Assembly: GCA_963277665.1 (NCBI GenBank)
Contig: OY728160.1
Location: 48,840,605-48,904,604, forward strand
Reading direction: 5' to 3'
Source of the DNA: Viscum album
Taxonomy: Eukaryota; Streptophyta; Magnoliopsida; Santalales; Viscaceae
DNA length: 64,000 nt
Shown here one piece after another: positions 51,660-64,000 of the stretch (within the stretch, counting starts at the first letter, position 1; the number at the start of each line of letters is the position of its first letter). Position numbers and translations under genes: made by a program. A model generated the notes under the pieces. That model did no database searches. It was not told where the DNA came from and saw only the letters and a program-made list of their open reading frames with translations.

Positions 51660-52639
51660 TTATACCCCACATAAAACGAATTTATCCATCAAAATTAGTT
51701 TGAGTTATCATAGGATAAATACTTTAAAGTTTCATTCATAAAAACCCACATTTTAAAAATGCATACTAAAATATCCCTTAAATGGTAAATTTGGAACCAT
51801 ACCAGTTACCCATCATAACCTATAACTTGGTTTGTACATGTGAAAACAAAGGTGGAAAGTGAAAATGTAGATATGGAAGAAAAATATTTCCATCATTTTC
51901 TGATATATAGTGGTAGAGGAAAATTTCAGGAGAAGGTTAACAATCAGAAATCCAAAAATCTATGAAGACCTAAGGGACCATCTGGTTTATAGGAAACAAT
52001 GGTACTAGAATACAATTTTTGTCTTAAGGATACTTTTTCCTAATGTTAAAAAATTTTCACGAAAAGACTTACTTGGATGATTTTCAAACATTGTCACTTT
52101 TTGTTATTCATTGATCCACTTCACATATTTCTCTAAAAAGGAAGGTGATTTTTTCATTTTTGAAGTTCTAACAGATCACGAGATCCGTGATATTCCATAC
52201 ATTTTTTCATTAGTTACCATTTATACATGACTGTTTGAACAAACTATCTGATATCCATAAATCCTTATATTGAAGATAACACTTTATTATTAGTAACATA
52301 ATCTGATGTTTAACATAAATGTTCCATAAATGGTAATAATTCACCCTTTATTCCTTAGATAAGATCTTATATTTAACCAAAATCATAAGAAACTTGGGTC
52401 TATACTTGTAATGATATAATGTAAAATGTGATTTTATTATTCCATAATACCTGTCATGAATGATTATCACATGAAATTAGACCAAAGTACAAAAAAAGAA
52501 GACTTTAATTGGGATTATTCATAAAAAATCAAAAATTAAATTACCTACTATTTTGGGATTGGTAATTCTTAATTTTCTGGGATCACATCAACCATTATGA
52601 TCACATATGATTCCCCTTGGTCATTTTTTCATCAGATAT
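51660..52639 (-). other. Internal region between gag relic and left LTR; pol missing
   Basis: Next to the LTR the minus strand reads TGTGGGGTATAA, a plausible polypurine tract. The remaining 0.95 kb holds no protease, RT, RNase H or integrase motif that I can see, so pol appears deleted rather than merely mutated. Confidence 0.5.
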
Positions 52640-53560
52640 TGTTAGTGATGATCATCATTATTAACCCTTGTATTTTTTAACTTTCTATTCAAATACCCAA
52701 TCTCTCTACAATTGAAACACTAAAGTATAGAAGGTGCATCATGAGGTGTTATCTAATTATTTTCATCATTATATAACTTCTTTCTATCACGTTGGCATTC
52801 AACCACTTGATGTCTTTACTTTCCACACATTAAAAATTTACTAGTCTTGTCATGCCAATTTTCTCCATGCTTCTTTCCACATGTTGGGCACAACGGATGG
52901 AGAATCTTCTTATATACATGGTATGTTTATTGTACTTTGAACTCCAAAATATTGTTCTAGTTAATACCATGTGATTGATACACAACTCTAACCTCCATTT
53001 TAACATTGATTTAACAACACACAATCTCTTCCTGGATACCAAAGTTTCTTATGTACAACATCCATCTGAGACTTTTATTTATGACACCGAAGAACCTATG
53101 AACCTTACATTATGGTTGGATGGTAACTCCATAAGAATATATTCCAAGTATCTTGAAATTAACCTCCTAGGTACCTACAAATTCATCATCCTTTTGCTTT
53201 AACTCACTGAACTCCTTTTCCATCTTTGTATGAAGTACACATGGGAATTACTTATTAAAGAATATATTATTGAACTCATCCAAATACAGTAATTTAATTT
53301 CCTATTTATTCCTCGTATTCATGATTACACTCCACCATTGTTCTACTTCACCTTCTGACCGATCAATCTCTATAATGACATTATCATGATATGAACACAT
53401 TAAAATTAAAATTTTAGTGGTACTGATCCATTGTTTAGAAACAAGGGGATCAGTTAACCTGCTAAAATAAGGTCTACAATTCCTCACGAATAACTCAACA
53501 GAACGTTTCTCCCCCTTTTTCTCATTTGGAAACTCAACATGACTCATAGATTAAGAAATA
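52640..53560 (-). pseudogene. Ty3/gypsy gag relic (Tekay/Del-like)
   Basis: Minus-strand order: FSRLTDPLVSKQWISTTKIL and GEVEQWWSVI (53302-53547), matching the gag core F-x-G-x-DP-x-VAE-W and GEA-x-WW. Next LDEFNNIFFNK-FP and KEFSELKQKDDEFV-like (about 53270-53190), matching F-x-KYFP and EF-x-L-x-QG. Then CPTCGKKHGENWHDKT and a degenerate CGK-RHQVVEC knuckle (about 52890-52790). A last CFNCREIGYLNRK knuckle is near 52700. The CPTCGKKH box is characteristic of Tekay/Del gag. At least five stops or frame changes. Confidence 0.75.
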
Positions 53561-54210
53561 TGTGAGATTATAATAATTATTTTTTTAATTTTAACCCCCA
53601 TAGTATTTAGGCCTTCAAGAGTTCATTTGTTGCACTTTCTATCGCAATCATTATTAATGTGGTTCCTTCGGGTTCCAGCCACTGACTAAACCAAAATCGC
53701 TGGGTAAAAATGAGTTTTCATAACGAGGATCTAGATAATAATGAAGATTAACATATAGTATATCTAATGTATGAATCCTTCCTTAATCTATGGCCACTTT
53801 AGTTTGTACTAGTTTACTCACAACCAGCTCTATTGAATTCCTTCTATATGGTTCGTGAATATTTTTTGAATTCTTAAAGCATACCCCCTAGAGCCTCAAA
53901 ATAGTTTTGTAGCAATGCCCATTGTCATGTACCAAAATACCATGAGTCAAGTTCAAATCATCTTTTTAGAGTTTTTATCTCTAGGTACATCTATTCCAAA
54001 GCCACATCCACCTGTATTAGTGGGACATGGATGTATTTCTAGGAAATCACTAACTCTATCATTTAAAACAATTTTTGGAACTTTTCCTAAATTTTAACTC
54101 ATACCTATACATATCATTGGATTCATCCCTAGATATATCCTTAGAAATAAAACTATGGGTCTCACTAAGGTTTTTTCATCCTAGTTTTCAAAGGATGACT
54201 AAACCTTTCC
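53561..54210 (-). other. Gypsy leader region between primer site and gag
   Basis: In the element's sense this is the untranslated leader, with the start of gag near 53560. The plus-strand ORF at 53915-54097 is unsupported. Confidence 0.45.
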
Positions 54211-54222
54211 TTTTATACCAAC
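54211..54222 (-). other. Primer binding site of the gypsy element, tRNA-Met type
   Basis: On the minus strand the LTR end GGTCACTATA is followed by GTTGGTATAAAAGG, close to TTGGTATCAGAGCC. Three or four bases have changed. Confidence 0.6.
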
Positions 54223-57200
54223 TATAGTGACCCAGGCTTAACATACATGGATATTACATCATTTTAGATAAATATTTAGTACATTGAAAAAATACATACC
54301 CAATGGATATAATTATTTAGTGTCTTTAAAATCCTAAAACAAAATCTTCTATCCTAGTGATTAATATTCAATATCTCTCATAAATATCTAATCCATTGTC
54401 ACTTCTACCAAAAACCGTTCTTACTAACCTGGAGAAAGGAAACCAAAGAAAGGGGTGAGAACAAATGCATAGTAACGGTAAAAAATGGAGAAATTTAATC
54501 ATAAACATGAACATAGTTTAACAGTAATGTGATTGTAACATTATGATATCATACCGTTTATATCAAAGGCCATAGACATGATCTATGGGATAAATCATGG
54601 ATTATTTTAATATCATGACCCATAATGAGATATAGGTCTTATAAACATTAAATCAGGACCCATAAATAAAATGAGAATCATTAATATTTCATCACATAAT
54701 AGCATATGGAAAATATATAGTTTTTTAACCATTTCATCGAAGAATAACCCATGATAGAGAAATATATTTCAGAAACATATAAATTGTGATAGAGAAAAAG
54801 GTTTCATAAAGGACAAGATATTAAGGGTGACCTATTCATAGAAAGGATATAAATGGATCCATTATATAATTTCCAAAAAGGGACTATGTAACATCAATGT
54901 ATTTCATCCTAGATGGAAGATAGTTTTGGAATATATTTTGGAAACCCCTTTTTGGAAGATATTCTTTATTCTTGGAAAAAGGTGGGCTAAAACATAAAAC
55001 CATTTAAAAATGGTTTTATCTGAAAAAATCTTTAAAATATAAAAAGAAGACATAAAACCATTATGAAAATATTTTTCCTTCAAATTTTTTTAGAACAATT
55101 TATTAAAGTGTAACCTTTTAAAAATTAAATGTAGTCTTCAATGGAATGACGGTGAGTAAATCCGTACATTTCATACGAAGCAAAAAAAGGAACATTTATT
55201 TTTCATGGTAAAAAGGATAGATGGAATAACTTGTTCGGAAAGAGTCAAGAATATTCCTTTCAAGGGATTGGAAAAAGTAAAAGATTGTAAAAAAAATTAA
55301 ATTAAAATCTTATAGTATAATGGTATAATAATCGTGGAATACATTTTTAGAAAAAATTGACTTCTGACTGATGAATAGGTAAAGTCAGGCTTCCCAAAAA
55401 ACACTTTCTTAACTATATCCTGTATGACTGAGTAGAATATGCTACTAATAAATTATTATATCATTAAATAATATTGTATAAATAAAACTAATGAATATTT
55501 TTTAGATATGGATAATAATATTTCATCAAGAGAAGAAATAACATAAATAATCTCGAAATGCGATAATATTGTCCCAATAAACTCCTATAACTTGGTAACT
55601 TGGGATCATACTCTCCACGTAAAAAAATAAATTAATGTAATCTAAATATATAATAAAAATAATTATATTCAAAGTATAACATGTAAAATGGAATGATATA
55701 AACCTTGAAAAAGATATTAGATTCAAAACAAAACGTGAATCACAGGAAGGAAAATTGAGACAAAACTGTATTCCCGATTTGGTATCATTTGAAAGCTAAT
55801 CCACATGGAAGATGGAACCTAAAATGGAAATTTAAATACCAAAAATATTAATTAAAAGATAAATATTATACAATAATGTTTAATAAATACACCAAAAAAG
55901 TAAATAGTTGCGAACATAGCTTCTATCTAACAAAAATTAAAAGTGAGATGAAATCCCCTTACCTTGTGTCTTGACTCTGTCCGTACTGATACAAACATTC
56001 TATATAATATATATGTGTGTGTTATAAATGTTTTAAAGGATAATATTTATATATATATTACCATATATTGTTTTATTATATCATTCTATTACCTAATTTT
56101 TGATTATCCTATATTAAAGTTTCACTTCAGGTAATATTCACTTTGTTCTTCACATATGTCTTAATTTGTTATATTGTTTATCTTTATACTTATATAATGA
56201 CTCAAAAATATATATAATTATATAAATATTGGTAATATCTAATATATTTATATTATAATAATTTATGACATATAGAAGTTCGAATTGGAATACACCATTC
56301 ATGGATGCAGTAAGTTGTCCGTACACATTGTTGTTTTTTTGTTTTTATTGTCTTATTGAAAGAATGTATGTATATGAAAAAATTATATGTATGTATATAT
56401 ATATAATTATTAAATTAGAATTAATATATCATATATATAATATAGTTTCATTAAACCCATCCTTAATACATTCAATTTTGTGTGTGAACGAATCACATAG
56501 CTTCGAGGGATGATAGTCCACACTTCCACAAATGAGAATATCATATTAAAACAAAATGGAAGGTATCAAGATGTGTATTGTAAAATGAATAAAAAATTAT
56601 AAAGAAATAATTAAAGTAATATATTAATTATATATATAGATTTTACATCATAATGGACATCATGATTGGTGGTAAAGGAGAAATGAAATGTCATCACTTC
56701 GTGAGGAAATAGTTCGTCGTAAAAAGAAATAGTGTGTTGAACTTCCTTTGGATTTATGTGCATGTAGGTGTAGGTCATAACCAACACATAATAACATCCT
56801 AGAATATGTAGGATACGTTTTTCACTCAATAATGGAATAAAGATTGTGTAAGGGTATAATAAGGTAAATAAAATAAATGAGCTTGAGAGAAGATGTTACC
56901 TCTAAATCGGGTAAGTCCTTTGGGCTTGTTCCAAAAGGATTCCATGAAAAGATTTCATACTAAAATGAGGATTCATGGTCTAAGGGATGATTGTTATAAG
57001 GCTAATTTATGAGATATTTGATGAATATAAAAGGTTAGAGAGGTGTGAATAATTGGTAGAGGTGGTGGCCATTTATATGGATAGAAAAGTACTCACATAT
57101 AATTTTTCGAAAATAATTAGCTTTGCACATGTTATTACCTAAAAAAGGAATAAAAAACAAAAACAAAATAATAGTAGGAATTTAATGGAAGATATATGGA

Positions 57201-58228
57201 CAATAAAATGGTTTTTGTACATGTTTATAGGTCATTTGGACACTTAATTTGATGGTTTAGTCCATAAAAAAGCATAACATGACCTTAACCGCTATGATTA
57301 ATTTTTATCACTTTTACTAATCATTTTGGTCAAAAATTATCATGCTATTTTTCGACTCTAAAAATTAGTTTGAATACAATGGTTTATGACAATGTTTTTT
57401 TAATTCCAATCACAGAAGTTGAAAAATTATGTATTGTGCTGATCCTGCAGACGGGACGAAATAATGGGATTTTAATGTTGAAAAGAGTTCAAATGTTTGT
57501 TAATATTTTAATATCCAGTTTCAAAGTGAAGATAATGTTGATGAATTTAATTGTATTCTTATATGTAATATTAATCTAATGTGACCTTTAAAAATATTTA
57601 TAATATCATTTATCAATATTAGTTAATCACAACAAAAGGTAGTTTTTAACTAAAAAGCAATATTTGTCACTATTTATCAAAAATGATGTTTCTTAGAAAA
57701 ATCCAAAAAATCCCCCCATGCCTAATTATGACATTATGAATTCATAAATGAGGTTTATTTTATCAAATTAAATTTCCAAATCTGTATAAATTTACATTTA
57801 TTATTAAAAGTGATTCATTCAAGAAAATAATATTTTTAACATAAAAGGCCATTAGAAAAAAATATTATTTTTCATTATAAATATTTTTTATTTATATAAG
57901 ACAACAATATTAGAACTATATTTATTAATATGTTTATAATCTGGGTTATTATTATCTTACTTGAATTACTAAAACAATAAAAATAGATTCCTCGTAGGAA
58001 CTGAGTGTTGTGTGCATCGTACGCCAAGTGGGTGTTGCTTGTATCGAATTCCAAGTAATTATTGCATGTAGAGCAAGAAAAGATCTATTGTTTGTGAAAT
58101 TATTGTTTAAAATGGTTTCCTAATATATATATATATATATAAATACTTATAGTGTCATGTGAAAAAATAAATATTGAATCATTAAATAAATTAAAAATTA
58201 TTAATTCTCTAAATCATAGGGTATTAAA
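54223..58228 (-). repeat. 5' LTR (right copy) of the gypsy element, 4.0 kb
   Basis: Colinear with 47268-51659 and shorter by about 0.4 kb through deletions. The first large one is near 54590-54640, where the left copy has a block of repeated GGCTATGACCCATG-type motifs (47800-47910). TA microsatellite at about 58122-58141. Right end is uncertain by about five bases. Confidence 0.75.
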
Positions 58229-58815
58229 TTGACCCTTAAAAATAATTAGGGAACTTCAGAATGATCCTAGTGAGTATGCATGTTACTCTCACACCAATAT
58301 ATATAATCTAATTTTCATGTTGCAAAATATTTTTTAGTGAAATTGCTAGAAATTGCTAGATAGAGTTTGTGACTGTCTGTGGAGTTATTGCCTATAATAC
58401 CCCAGCTCAAATAACCAAAATCCGATGGTTATCTTACCACATTAAAACAAGATACATGATGTATCATCCTAATAGATAAAACATTTCTATTGTTTTTGTA
58501 GAAAATATACATAATATATTCTCATCTTATATTTGAAAATATTAAATTCATCTTAAAATTATAGTGAGAAAATTATTATTTTTTCTAGTATGTCCTTGAA
58601 TGCATTAATAGATCCATTATTGAAATTTTAGAGGAAGTAAAACATAAAAAAGGTTGGGCATAAATAATAATTAATGGAAATAATATAAATTAATCTATCA
58701 TAGACCAAATAAATATTGAAAAATATGGAAGAGTTAAAAATCAATTAAATTTTCCACATAATTAGTATCACAAAATTGGAATATATCCATAGATATAGTA
58801 ATAATATAAATAATA
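58229..58815. other. Unassigned AT-rich sequence
   Basis: About 590 bases between the gypsy element and the third LARD-type LTR. Nothing is recognised. Confidence 0.4.
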
Positions 58816-61800
58816 TGTAACAACCTGAGTTTTTAGGAATTTTTTATAACATTAAATTTCTTTTATGTATTTAATTACATGGATCACCATGTTAATCTTG
58901 AGTTACATGCATCACTGGAAAAACTTATGTTTCATGAAAGAGTGTCGTTAGAAAAAAGATGTTATATTGATAATGTGGTTGTTATAAACTATCCATTAAG
59001 CATGGGGATATGAATATTAATAACTAATTTTAAAACATTTTGTCCATTGGTTTTATATAATTAATTTATACTGATAAAAAATATGTAATTTTCAATAAAG
59101 TCATTATATGTTTCAAAAATACTACTTTTTCAATAACATGTTTTTCTATGTCTATTTGTGAAAAATAATAAAATTAATTCTTCACACATTTAGAAAATTA
59201 ATTTGAAAAGAAATAATTTATTATTTATAATTTCAAAACTATATTATCCTGGATTTTTTGAAATTTTCTCAAAAGATTCATTTTTTAAATGAATAGTGAA
59301 AATGCTGAATTTTAATTTAAAACAACGTTTTTATTTAAATTATTCATAGTAAAAATTATATTTTTAATTATTCCTAAAGTAAAATTTTTCCAATTATATA
59401 TCCATTAATATAATCTATATAATTTGAATTAATCTAATTTTAAAATTAGATATTAAATATTTTTTAACATTTGAACTTTTTTTATTAAAAACTCAATTTT
59501 TTATCATGTCTTTAGGATTAATTTTAAATTAATTTTTTCCACATATGTGCATTGAAATTCCAAAAATGGATTCCATATTTGAAAATTTTATAATATAAAA
59601 TTTCTAGTATGGTCAACATAATTGTTCAGAAAAATGAATTGTGAATGTAAGGAAAATTAATTACCATAGTTATAGTGAAAATTGATTTACCCAAGGGTTA
59701 AACTAGAATTATAAGAGTGAAAATGATTTAGAATAATATATTAATTTTATTTAATGGATTTATTTTGATAATTATCATAAAATTATATGAAATATGGAAA
59801 TTTCATTCCACATTCCATTAAATATGACCATATAACAAATTAGGTATAGAAAAAAAAATTATACTTTTCTTAATATTAAATCATATAAAGCGTTAAGACA
59901 TGGAATGAAAAATATAGGTTAGATTATAAATAACATTCTAAAAATTAAATAACTTTTTACATAATGATAATTTGTTTTAATTTTTATGTGGTCAATTAAT
60001 TACTTTAAATTCTATAGAAATTCCAACACAATAATTATTCAGTTAATAAGAAACTAAAATAAATGACACTAAAAATATTAAAAGTAATGTAAATTGAATG
60101 ATTAATTTTATTCCATTAATTTTTTATATGAATATATAATTTCACACATGAGTGATCATAATAAAATCTAATTCCATCATTTTTTTGATATTTTTTAATT
60201 TAAAATTAATTGAATAATGTCAAAATTGACATTATTGTTATTTTATAACAAATGATATTTTATGAAATGATTTAAAATTAAAAAAAAATAATTTCCTTCC
60301 AGTTGAATATTAAATTATAATCAATATATATTATGATGAATTAATATAACATTTTTTATTTTATAATAAAAATATTGACCGTTAAGTAGTATAAACCCAG
60401 ATAGCGTTGTTATGGCTAAAGTGGTGTTTTTGACTGATACTTGAGATTGTGTTAAAATTAATTTCTAGAACACATAGAATTTATATTTAATAAATTAGAT
60501 ACCATATTTAGAATCAGTGGGTCCAAATTTTCAAAAAATAATAACATTAATTTATTCTTAAAGGATAAATTACATATGTTAGAAAACTATTTACCATAGT
60601 GAAAAACCAAAATGGTATAAATTGGGATACTTAGAAGGTAAGTAATGATGTGACTAAAACATGTGTTTAATTGTGTGTTGGATGATTTTCTCAAACATAT
60701 CATCCCTTCAAACATTTTATTGTCATTTTTTGTGCCACATGAGGTAATATTGACATCCTAATAGAGAATAATTTTGAATATTTTTAAGAATACCACTCCT
60801 CCACAAATACAAAAGGGTAGTCACTATCCGCACTTATAAAAACCACTCAATCCATTTTTATTGACCAATATATACCTGAATCACCTCCTAAATTAGTTAC
60901 CCTTATATTATAATATATTTTTTTTGATATGAATCCAACCATGAAAGGATTTAGTGGAAACTATAGGTGGGTATCTTAAGAATAGGTAATGTTTATCAAT
61001 TGGGATTTTTTATTTCATCCTTTATCCACATAAATTATTATTATAAACTGACTTCTATCAACTGGGTTACAAAACCATCATACATGTATATAGTGAACTA
61101 CCCTCTCAAGAACTGAAGTCGTTCATTCTTACTTTACCACCTTTCATAGTTGGAAATAAAGATATGTTTATAATTTATATCTGATATAAATGATATAAAT
61201 GATGTTATTATTATTTTTTACTTATTTTATAATAAATAATTTCATGATTTTCATTATTTATGATATTATAACATTATTCACGTGTACAACGGACTAAATC
61301 CTCATGAAGCAATGTGATTTGTTCATGATTTACATAGAATGTAATAAATATGGGATTAATTAAAATATTTGATAGATATGAAAAAGAGTATTCAATATTT
61401 TTATAATATATTTTAATTTTATCTTAATAAATTTCATAATAAAATTAAAAAAATGTTTATTTGTACATACACCATAACATCTCAATAAGAAGTGCATTTT
61501 ATTTCAATCACTAAATTTCATGAATTAGTCCAAATATATATATAATAAATATATAATATTTTCATATAATATGTATAATTGTAGATATTATTAAATCATG
61601 ATAAATGTAGGTGGAATAGAAAAAAAAACAAAATCTTATACGAAAAACAAAGTTGTTATAACCCGAGACATAACATTAACATAAAATCATTACTAAAAGG
61701 GTAATAAAATGTCATAAAAATAATAAATTAAATGATATGCGTTGTTATAGTTCTTTAATAGATTTATAATAAACTTATATTTATTATACATTATATTTGA

Positions 61801-63650
61801 TGGAGTATGGAAGAATTCAAGACATTAGTTAAGGAATGATTGTCTCACTTTTATTTTTTATTAAACACATTACATAGTCACTGCATGTTTCTATTATGTG
61901 AGATATATACTTCCTTTGAATCTATTTTATGATTATTCTAGTCACAAATGTTTTTACTTACATATCCATTTTAGGATCTCTCTTTCATCTGGTTTATGGT
62001 TCAAAGGTTATCAAATCAGTAAGGGATTTTTGTCTCAATAATCCTTCTTTGAGTCATGTGTTTTTTATGCACCTATATTATTTCATAAGTTGTATATCTT
62101 CCCTATTTGACATGTAATATCCTTAATTTATTAGTAATTATGAAATTTAATTTATTTATTTTTTATTATTCCTTCAAGGACTTTTGATTCAAGGTTCCCA
62201 AGATGGTAATCATTTTTTGTTACAATCTTTTTGTTTATAAGTATTTTTTATGATCATGTTTCTGATAATAAACTATTATGATCCATCTATCAAAAATTTA
62301 TATGAAATTTATTATCTTATTTTTACTTCTTATATCTTCGTGTAATATTACTATTTTTCACTCTTAGGTACTTATGATAATCAAGAAAAAAACATTAATA
62401 AAATATGACATTACTTCTATATTTGATAAAAAGTCTATTCTATTCTGAAACCATGTTTTATAAAAATGTATTCAAATCTGTTTTTTATAAATAATTTAAT
62501 ATTATTTTAAAATAAAATTATTTAGATATATTGTTTATGTAAAAAATTGTTTTGACTGATTTTCAATGTTCCATTTATAGTCTTTAAAAACTATTTTCAA
62601 ACAAAATAGATTTCAAAAAAATTTTATGTTTTAATATTATTTTTTCAGAATGAAATGGTATTTTACTCATGAAATGTTTTAAATATTATTATAATGATTT
62701 ATTTAGATTTTTTAAAATATATTTTTAAAGAAACTTATTTTCAAAAAGGATTTTTTTCAAATATTATTTTCTATAAAATATACTTTCTTCAAGATAATCC
62801 CCAAATTGTCTTTAAAAATTATTTTATATATAAGATGACATTCTTCGGTGTTACATATGATTTACTAGGGATGTTATACATGCATAACATTATCATTATT
62901 TCTCTAAATTATTTGTGTATATGATAATAATATGATTGTGAAACCTATTTCTCTTCCATAGATTCTACCCTAATAAATTGATTATGAGACCCTATGTTTT
63001 ATGGGATATTATATAATCAAATGTTTATAAAACAAATCTATTTTCAATAGGTTGTGATATGATGAAAGTTTTATAATATCCAGTTCAATTCAAGGGTTAT
63101 GATATGATGAATTACAATGATCTCGGGAAAAACATAAATAATTTTTTTATTATGTGATGGGTGGGATGTATATCTCCCTTTAATGAATTGGGTAATTATT
63201 TATATCTCATGAGATATACAGAATTGGAAAAATGGGTGAACATTCTTTAGTAAGGAAATTTTTCCAAAAGTTTGGACTTCGGAGTTAACTATGACAACTA
63301 TGGTTTATATCTCATTTTCACTGATTATCTTATGATTCATGTCTTATTAAATTAAAATATTTATTCTATGACACAATATTAAGTTCTTTTATATGATGGG
63401 TATGGTTTTCAAATTTTATTCTCATGTTCTCAAATAGTTAGGTTAATTTTATTCTTCGTTATCTACCTTGTATTCCCTTACTGAGCATAAGATCTCACCC
63501 TTTCATATGTTTCTATTCCCCACGTTATGAACAATGGTTTTTTATAAGTTATGTATATAAAGAGTACTAAAAGGGAATATCTTTTTAGGAAACCTTAATG
63601 ACCATTCATCAAGTTAGAATATTGTGTTATATTTTTCCTAATTCAATAAA
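58816..63650 (+). mobile_element. Third LTR of the LARD-like family
   Basis: It starts TGTAACAACCTGAG. Colinear blocks with 8380-12679 include GATATGAATATTAATAACTAA (59009 vs 8537), TTGACATTATTGTTATTTTA-like (about 60226 vs 32641), TATA box TATAAAAA (60835) after a C-rich patch, and GTGATTTGTTCATGATTTAC-like (about 61315 vs 10718). The right half is more diverged and the right end is approximate. It could be a solo LTR or the 5' LTR of a copy running past the window. Confidence 0.5.
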
Positions 63651-64000
63651 CTATTATAATCATCAAATGATTTTTTGTAACGTAATGAATATACATATAT
63701 AAAATATGTAATACACAGGTATGAGAATATATGGTTTTTACAGTTGGTAACAAATAAAATGTTTAGATAATATTTGTAAATTAGGAAGATTAAAATTCAA
63801 TGAGATACCTGGTGATATTTATAGGGATTTGACTATGGAATTATCTAAGGATAAGTATAATTATATTTCAATGTCTATAAAAATGACTGTTAATTGTGGT
63901 AAAAGATATATTGAGTGGTTTCTAGGAAATTCCTCTCAGGAGGGACACACTTTCGAAATTTACAAACTCATTGCAAATATTAATGAAGGATTTAAATAGA
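63651..64000. other. Right edge, unassigned
   Basis: CAGTTGGTAACAAATAAAAT at about 63740 weakly resembles a tRNA-Met-type primer site, which would make the preceding LTR a 5' LTR. The last 200 bases are less AT-rich, but no protein family is recognised in any frame. Confidence 0.3.

Larger units (their letters stand above)
47268..58228 (-). mobile_element. Gypsy element with giant LTRs and only gag inside
   Basis: Two direct repeats (47268-51659 and 54223 to about 58228) begin TATAGTGACC and enclose 2.56 kb. Minus-strand polarity follows from gag, from a primer site next to the right LTR and from a purine tract next to the left LTR. Read on the minus strand, the LTR starts TGTAACCCTCC and ends GGTCACTATA. 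Flanks TTGAT (47263-47267) and TTGAC (58229-58233) match at four of five bases. The gag type and tRNA-Met-type primer site suggest the Tekay/Del lineage. Protease, RT and integrase are missing, so the element is deleted or LARD-like. Confidence 0.8.

Overview
This window looks like gene-poor heterochromatin from a large plant genome. It is very AT-rich and I recognise no host gene, tRNA or rRNA. Nearly all of it is old, heavily mutated transposable elements: Ty1/copia and Ty3/gypsy LTR retrotransposons and En/Spm (CACTA) DNA transposons. Every recognisable coding region is broken by stops and frameshifts, and many changes are C-to-T or G-to-A, as expected of methylated DNA after long decay. 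The domain types fit a seed plant, but the species cannot be named from the sequence.

Layout. (1) 1-2746: the end of a CACTA element (CACTA-2) with a minus-strand TNP2 transposase relic, apparently inserted in the integrase of a plus-strand copia relic (2747 to about 5600). (2) 8380-35336: a large LTR element with about 4.2 kb LTRs and a 2.3 kb internal region with no coding I can identify. (3) Its right LTR is split by a 16.3 kb CACTA element (CACTA-1, 16154-32459). CACTA-1 carries TNP2 and Transposase_24/TNPA-like relics on the minus strand, palindromic subterminal repeats at both ends and about 4.7 kb of C-rich minisatellite. (4) One minisatellite array is split by a 2.8 kb apparent solo LTR (17820-20615) with a perfect 5-bp target duplication, CCCAC. 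(5) 36221-45053: a copia element with both 1.56 kb LTRs, tRNA-Met-type primer site, polypurine tract and relics of gag, protease, integrase, RT and RNase H. (6) 47268-58228: a minus-strand gypsy element (Tekay/Del-like gag) with LTRs of about 4.4 and 4.0 kb and only a gag relic inside. (7) 58816 to about 63650: a third LTR of the family in (2).

The parts interact by nesting rather than as pathways. The order of events can be read: the LTR element inserted first, CACTA-1 jumped into its right LTR (the left LTR preserves the empty site), and a gypsy LTR then landed in CACTA-1. The most unusual item is the minisatellite load of CACTA-1: about 18-20 bp units, a roughly 350-410 bp higher-order period in one array, and a strand flip near 29806 next to an unexplained extra CACTA-type terminus at 29377. 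All calls come from reading the sequence by eye. Boundaries are good to a few bases only where a terminal motif is cited, and otherwise to tens or hundreds of bases.
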